Origin: a virus
IMG/VR virus record: IMGVR_UViG_3300021376_000336
Span: 1 to 24,561 of that record
DNA length: 24,561 nucleotides
Direction: 5' to 3' (one strand)
Positions within the stretch are counted from its first letter, which is position 1; each line of letters starts with the position of its first letter. Below, piece by piece: positions 22,825 through 24,561 of the stretch. The notes under the pieces were generated by a model, which did not search any database, was not told the origin of the DNA, and saw only the letters and a list, made by a program, of their open reading frames with translations. A program made the position numbers and the translations under genes.

Positions 22825-23295
22825 TTAAGCTTCTGTTTCTTCAGCTTCAGCTTCAGCTGGGGGTGTTTCTTCTTCTTCTACTTTAGGTTCACCAGCTACC
22901 TGTTCTTCTCCTTCAGGACCCTTAGTCTCAATAGGATTACCAACGGCTAAAATACGTGCAATTGCATTCGTGGCCCTTTCTCTTTCACCAATTGTCTGTA
23001 GGTAAAACTTCTTTCCTGCTACTGTAGCCTCGTAGACCTTACCCAGGAATGTAAGCATAAAGCTCTGTCCATTATGAAGAACAATTTTGAATGTAGTAGG
23101 TTTTGGTGCTATAATATAAATGCCTGTAATGTAGTCCTTATAGGCAGAGGACATTAGCATTTCTAAGGTCTTACGAAGTGTGGGATACTTCTGTAAAATA
23201 AAGTCAATAGGATTATCTTCAAAAGATTGAACTTTTGGTTCCATCCTCTCTACTTCGTTAAGTATTAATCTTCTTATAATTTCTCTATTTGTCAT
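22825..23295 (-). CDS. uncharacterised protein with acidic Glu/Ala tail, 156 aa
   Basis: Start chosen at ATG 23295 (MTNREIIRRLILNEVERMEP), which avoids a longer frame overlapping the preceding gene's stop by 29 nt. The N-terminal helix carries L-I-L-N-E-V, a looser variant of the shared peptide, with a possible gp21 site after Glu14. Residues ~25-120 look alpha/beta (ILQKYPTLRKTLEMLMSS, TFKIVLHNGQSFMLTFLGKVYEA). The last 30 residues are Glu/Ala/Pro-rich and disordered, as in some core proteins of T4-like heads. The gene follows the 121-aa LNEVRQLQ protein by 4 nt and ends at a terminator. Function is unknown; head-associated is a guess from the N-terminus and composition. Confidence 0.7.
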   Translation of the reverse strand: MTNREIIRRLILNEVERMEPKVQSFEDNPIDFILQKYPTLRKTLEMLMSSAYKDYITGIYIIAPKPTTFKIVLHNGQSFMLTFLGKVYEATVAGKKFYLQTIGERERATNAIARILAVGNPIETKGPEGEEQVAGEPKVEEEETPPAEAEAEETEA

Positions 23296-23299
23296 ATTA

Positions 23300-23665
23300 T
23301 TATTGAAATATAACGAATTCGTAGGCATCGCTTACTCCCATTGATAATTTAGCTTCCATACCTTCAAGTCCATATTCTTGAGCAGGATATGCAACTGCAG
23401 TCTCGTAGTCAAAGTGGACACCTTCTTCTTGTTGAGTATCTTTTATTTTTTGTAGCTTATTTACTAATTCTGTAGGATTAGCTCTGCGAGGCTCGTCAGC
23501 ATAGTGGCCTGACGTTTCAACAACGACTACAGGCGTGTTCATATCAATACCGGCTTTTTGAAAAGCCTCTTGTACTGATTCAGGATCTGTTTCAAAATAC
23601 TCTTTCAAAATACCTGCAATCTTTTGCAGTTGACGTACTTCGTTTAGTTGTGTTTTCTTTTTCAT
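23300..23665 (-). CDS. small protein with LNEVRQLQKIAGIL N-terminus, 121 aa
   Basis: It begins MKKKTQLNEVRQLQKIAGIL, the clearest form of the shared N-terminal peptide; a gp21-type cut is predicted after Glu9. The mature part (residues 25-121) appears to be a small alpha/beta domain: a Val-rich strand (MNTPVVVVETSGHYADEP), a helix (PTELVNKLQKIKDTQQEE), and an acidic-aromatic C-terminus ending DAYEFVIFQ. It lies after the 84-aa paralogue, with which it shares a near-identical 44-bp stretch over the peptide. The start is preceded by AATAAAAAA with no Shine-Dalgarno. I infer an internal head protein or injected effector; no family is recognised. Confidence 0.75.
   Translation of the reverse strand: MKKKTQLNEVRQLQKIAGILKEYFETDPESVQEAFQKAGIDMNTPVVVVETSGHYADEPRRANPTELVNKLQKIKDTQQEEGVHFDYETAVAYPAQEYGLEGMEAKLSMGVSDAYEFVIFQ
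23601..23644 (-). repeat. 44-bp copy of the N-terminal peptide coding sequence
   Basis: This stretch matches 23868-23911 with about two mismatches in 44 bp. It encodes NEVRQLQKIAGILK. The rest of the two genes is unrelated, so only the leader peptide has been copied or retained. Confidence 0.85.
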
Positions 23666-23674
23666 TTTTTTTAT

Positions 23675-23929
23675 TCAGTCTATATTGCTATAAAGATCAT
23701 CCCGGTAGGAATCGAATACATCACCCATTGTATTTTCAATAAAACTATCAATAGTCATTCTACCGGTAGTCAAATCAGCAAGAACGTTAAGTACTGTTTC
23801 CGGCTGTACTTCTATCATCGTCTCCCAATACTTTCTTACATGTTCTTCGGAAGGCTTCTGATAGTCTTCTTTCAAAATACCAGCAATCTTCTGCAGTTGA
23901 CGTACTTCGTTGATTAAATTTTTTTTCAT
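23675..23929 (-). CDS. small protein with INEVRQLQKIAGIL N-terminus, 84 aa
   Basis: It begins MKKNLINEVRQLQKIAGIL, almost the same peptide as the next gene; INE is a gp21-type site (Glu8). The remainder is a helical acidic domain with a conserved-looking Trp (HVRKYWETMIEVQPETVLN, VLADLTTGRMTIDSFIENTM) and a tail ending DDLYSNID. The leader is TAAAAAAAACA with no Shine-Dalgarno. It sits 8 nt downstream of the endolysin stop and 9 nt upstream of the 121-aa gene, so all three are likely cotranscribed. The peptide is the only part shared with its neighbours. Internal head or injected protein is inferred from the capsid-targeting-like peptide. Confidence 0.75.
   Translation of the reverse strand: MKKNLINEVRQLQKIAGILKEDYQKPSEEHVRKYWETMIEVQPETVLNVLADLTTGRMTIDSFIENTMGDVFDSYRDDLYSNID
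23868..23911 (-). repeat. partner copy of the 44-bp peptide coding sequence
   Basis: Second member of the pair with 23601-23644, about two mismatches. It marks a recent duplication limited to the 5' end of the gene. Confidence 0.85.
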
Positions 23930-23937
23930 TGTTTTTT

Positions 23938-24537
23938 TTAAGATAGTAAATGATGAAACTCTTTAAAATGTTTTATACGATCATCAAGGCCAATGGTACC
24001 TCCGTTAACAAGTTTGGTTGCTTTAGTTACTACTGCATCAGTTGCACCTTGATCGGCTACAGCATTTAGCTTACGGCTATTCCAATACCAGGCTGCAGAT
24101 AATAACGGATACTTTGTTGCAACTAGATCAGGATTAGCTAAAATATCAACACCGATTGCTTTACCAAATGCTGTATAGTTATCTTTACCAGTCAATTGAA
24201 TGTATCCGCGTCCACGAAATTTATATCCGTCTCCGCTTGCTTTATCTCCATTTCCCATTCTACTAGCGTATACTAAGTTGGCGATTTTTTCTGGTTTGCG
24301 TTCATAGAGGAGAGCGGTAGCGTCATCGGTAAAATATTTTTTAAATATAGAACGTAAGCCTTTAGCTCTATAGTTTAAATTTTCCTTTACTACTTTAAAA
24401 CCACCGGATTCATGGCCGCATTGAGAAAGAAAATGTGCAAGACGCAAAGGAGTGTTAATAGCAAATTTTTCTCCTACTTCAGGAATTTGGGCTATTACAG
24501 TGTCGGGAACGTGTCCTTTTAGTTTATCGAGGTTCAT
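23938..24537 (-). CDS. GH19 endolysin (chitinase-like lysozyme)
   Basis: The 199-aa protein matches the single-domain glycoside hydrolase family 19 endolysins of phages. The general acid Glu43 is in FLSQCGHESGGF. YASRMGNGDKASGDGYKFRG, then GRGYIQLTG, is the family core around the second catalytic region, and VNGG (near residue 178) is the C-terminal landmark. It cleaves the glycan of peptidoglycan for lysis at the end of infection; GH19 enzymes with no signal peptide depend on a holin, and none is recognised here. A baseplate-associated cell-wall enzyme is the alternative. It is the first complete gene from the right edge, close to the small-protein cluster. Confidence 0.93.
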   Translation of the reverse strand: MNLDKLKGHVPDTVIAQIPEVGEKFAINTPLRLAHFLSQCGHESGGFKVVKENLNYRAKGLRSIFKKYFTDDATALLYERKPEKIANLVYASRMGNGDKASGDGYKFRGRGYIQLTGKDNYTAFGKAIGVDILANPDLVATKYPLLSAAWYWNSRKLNAVADQGATDAVVTKATKLVNGGTIGLDDRIKHFKEFHHLLS

Positions 24538-24561
24538 ATTTTATTTAAATACTGGATGATT

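Noticed and set aside
23296-23328. Extended start MPTNSLYFNNN for the 156-aa gene
   Set aside because: It overlaps the previous gene's end; the internal ATG at 23295 follows that stop closely.
1-24561. Diversity-generating retroelement, insertion sequence, tRNA genes or integrase
   Set aside because: I saw no reverse transcriptase, template/variable repeat pair, transposase, tRNA cloverleaf or integrase in any frame.

Overview
The window is a contiguous piece of a large tailed-phage genome, a contractile-tailed (myovirus) relative of the T4 superfamily. The evidence is a set of head and neck genes that can be matched to T4 by motif and order: TerL (gp17), portal (gp20), prohead protease (gp21), a scaffold (gp22-like), the major capsid protein (gp23), PhoH, and neck/tail-completion proteins like gp13, gp14 and gp15. 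The match to T4 is distant, the DNA is AT-rich, and most starts are preceded by A-rich stretches rather than a Shine-Dalgarno sequence. The host cannot be named; a marine or freshwater bacterium with weak Shine-Dalgarno use (for example a Bacteroidota or a cyanobacterium) would fit, but this is inference. Every gene I accept lies on the minus strand, so the window reads from right to left.

Right end (24.5-21.9 kb): a GH19 endolysin, two small paralogues with the same N-terminal peptide, an acidic-tailed 156-aa protein with its own terminator, an 83-aa protein, and a 165-aa coiled-coil protein in the gp16 (small terminase) position. Packaging and head block (21.9-10.2 kb): TerL, portal, two uncharacterised proteins, a 44-aa very basic protein, several small proteins, a 391-aa charged protein, the protease, the acidic scaffold with a perfect triple 45-bp repeat, the major capsid protein and its terminator. 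An 89-aa beta-rich reading frame with no ATG (probable ACG start) follows, with its own motif and terminator. Neck and tail block (10.1-6.9 kb): PhoH, gp13, gp14 and gp15 analogues. Appendage block (6.9-0 kb): low-complexity Ser/Thr/Gly/Ala fibre-type proteins, two of which share an N-terminus, two small unknown proteins, and a collagen-like protein of at least 1083 codons that runs off the left edge.

The genes describe a head-assembly pathway. The scaffold and internal proteins fill the prohead, gp21 cleaves after L/I-x-E sites, the terminase packages DNA through the portal, and the neck proteins join the tail. The most interesting signal is a recurring N-terminal peptide of the form M-K-(x)-L-x-E followed by V-R-x-L-Q-K-I-A-G-I. 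It occurs on at least five small proteins scattered through the head block, resembles the cleaved capsid-targeting peptide of T4 internal proteins, and is partly echoed at the C-terminus of the scaffold. This suggests a family of packaged (possibly injected) head cargo proteins. Other notable points are a duplicated gp21 C-terminus in which every nucleotide difference is synonymous, a 12-residue segment shared by the capsid protein and a portal-proximal protein, and a strand-biased ATAAATA motif in front of about a dozen genes.
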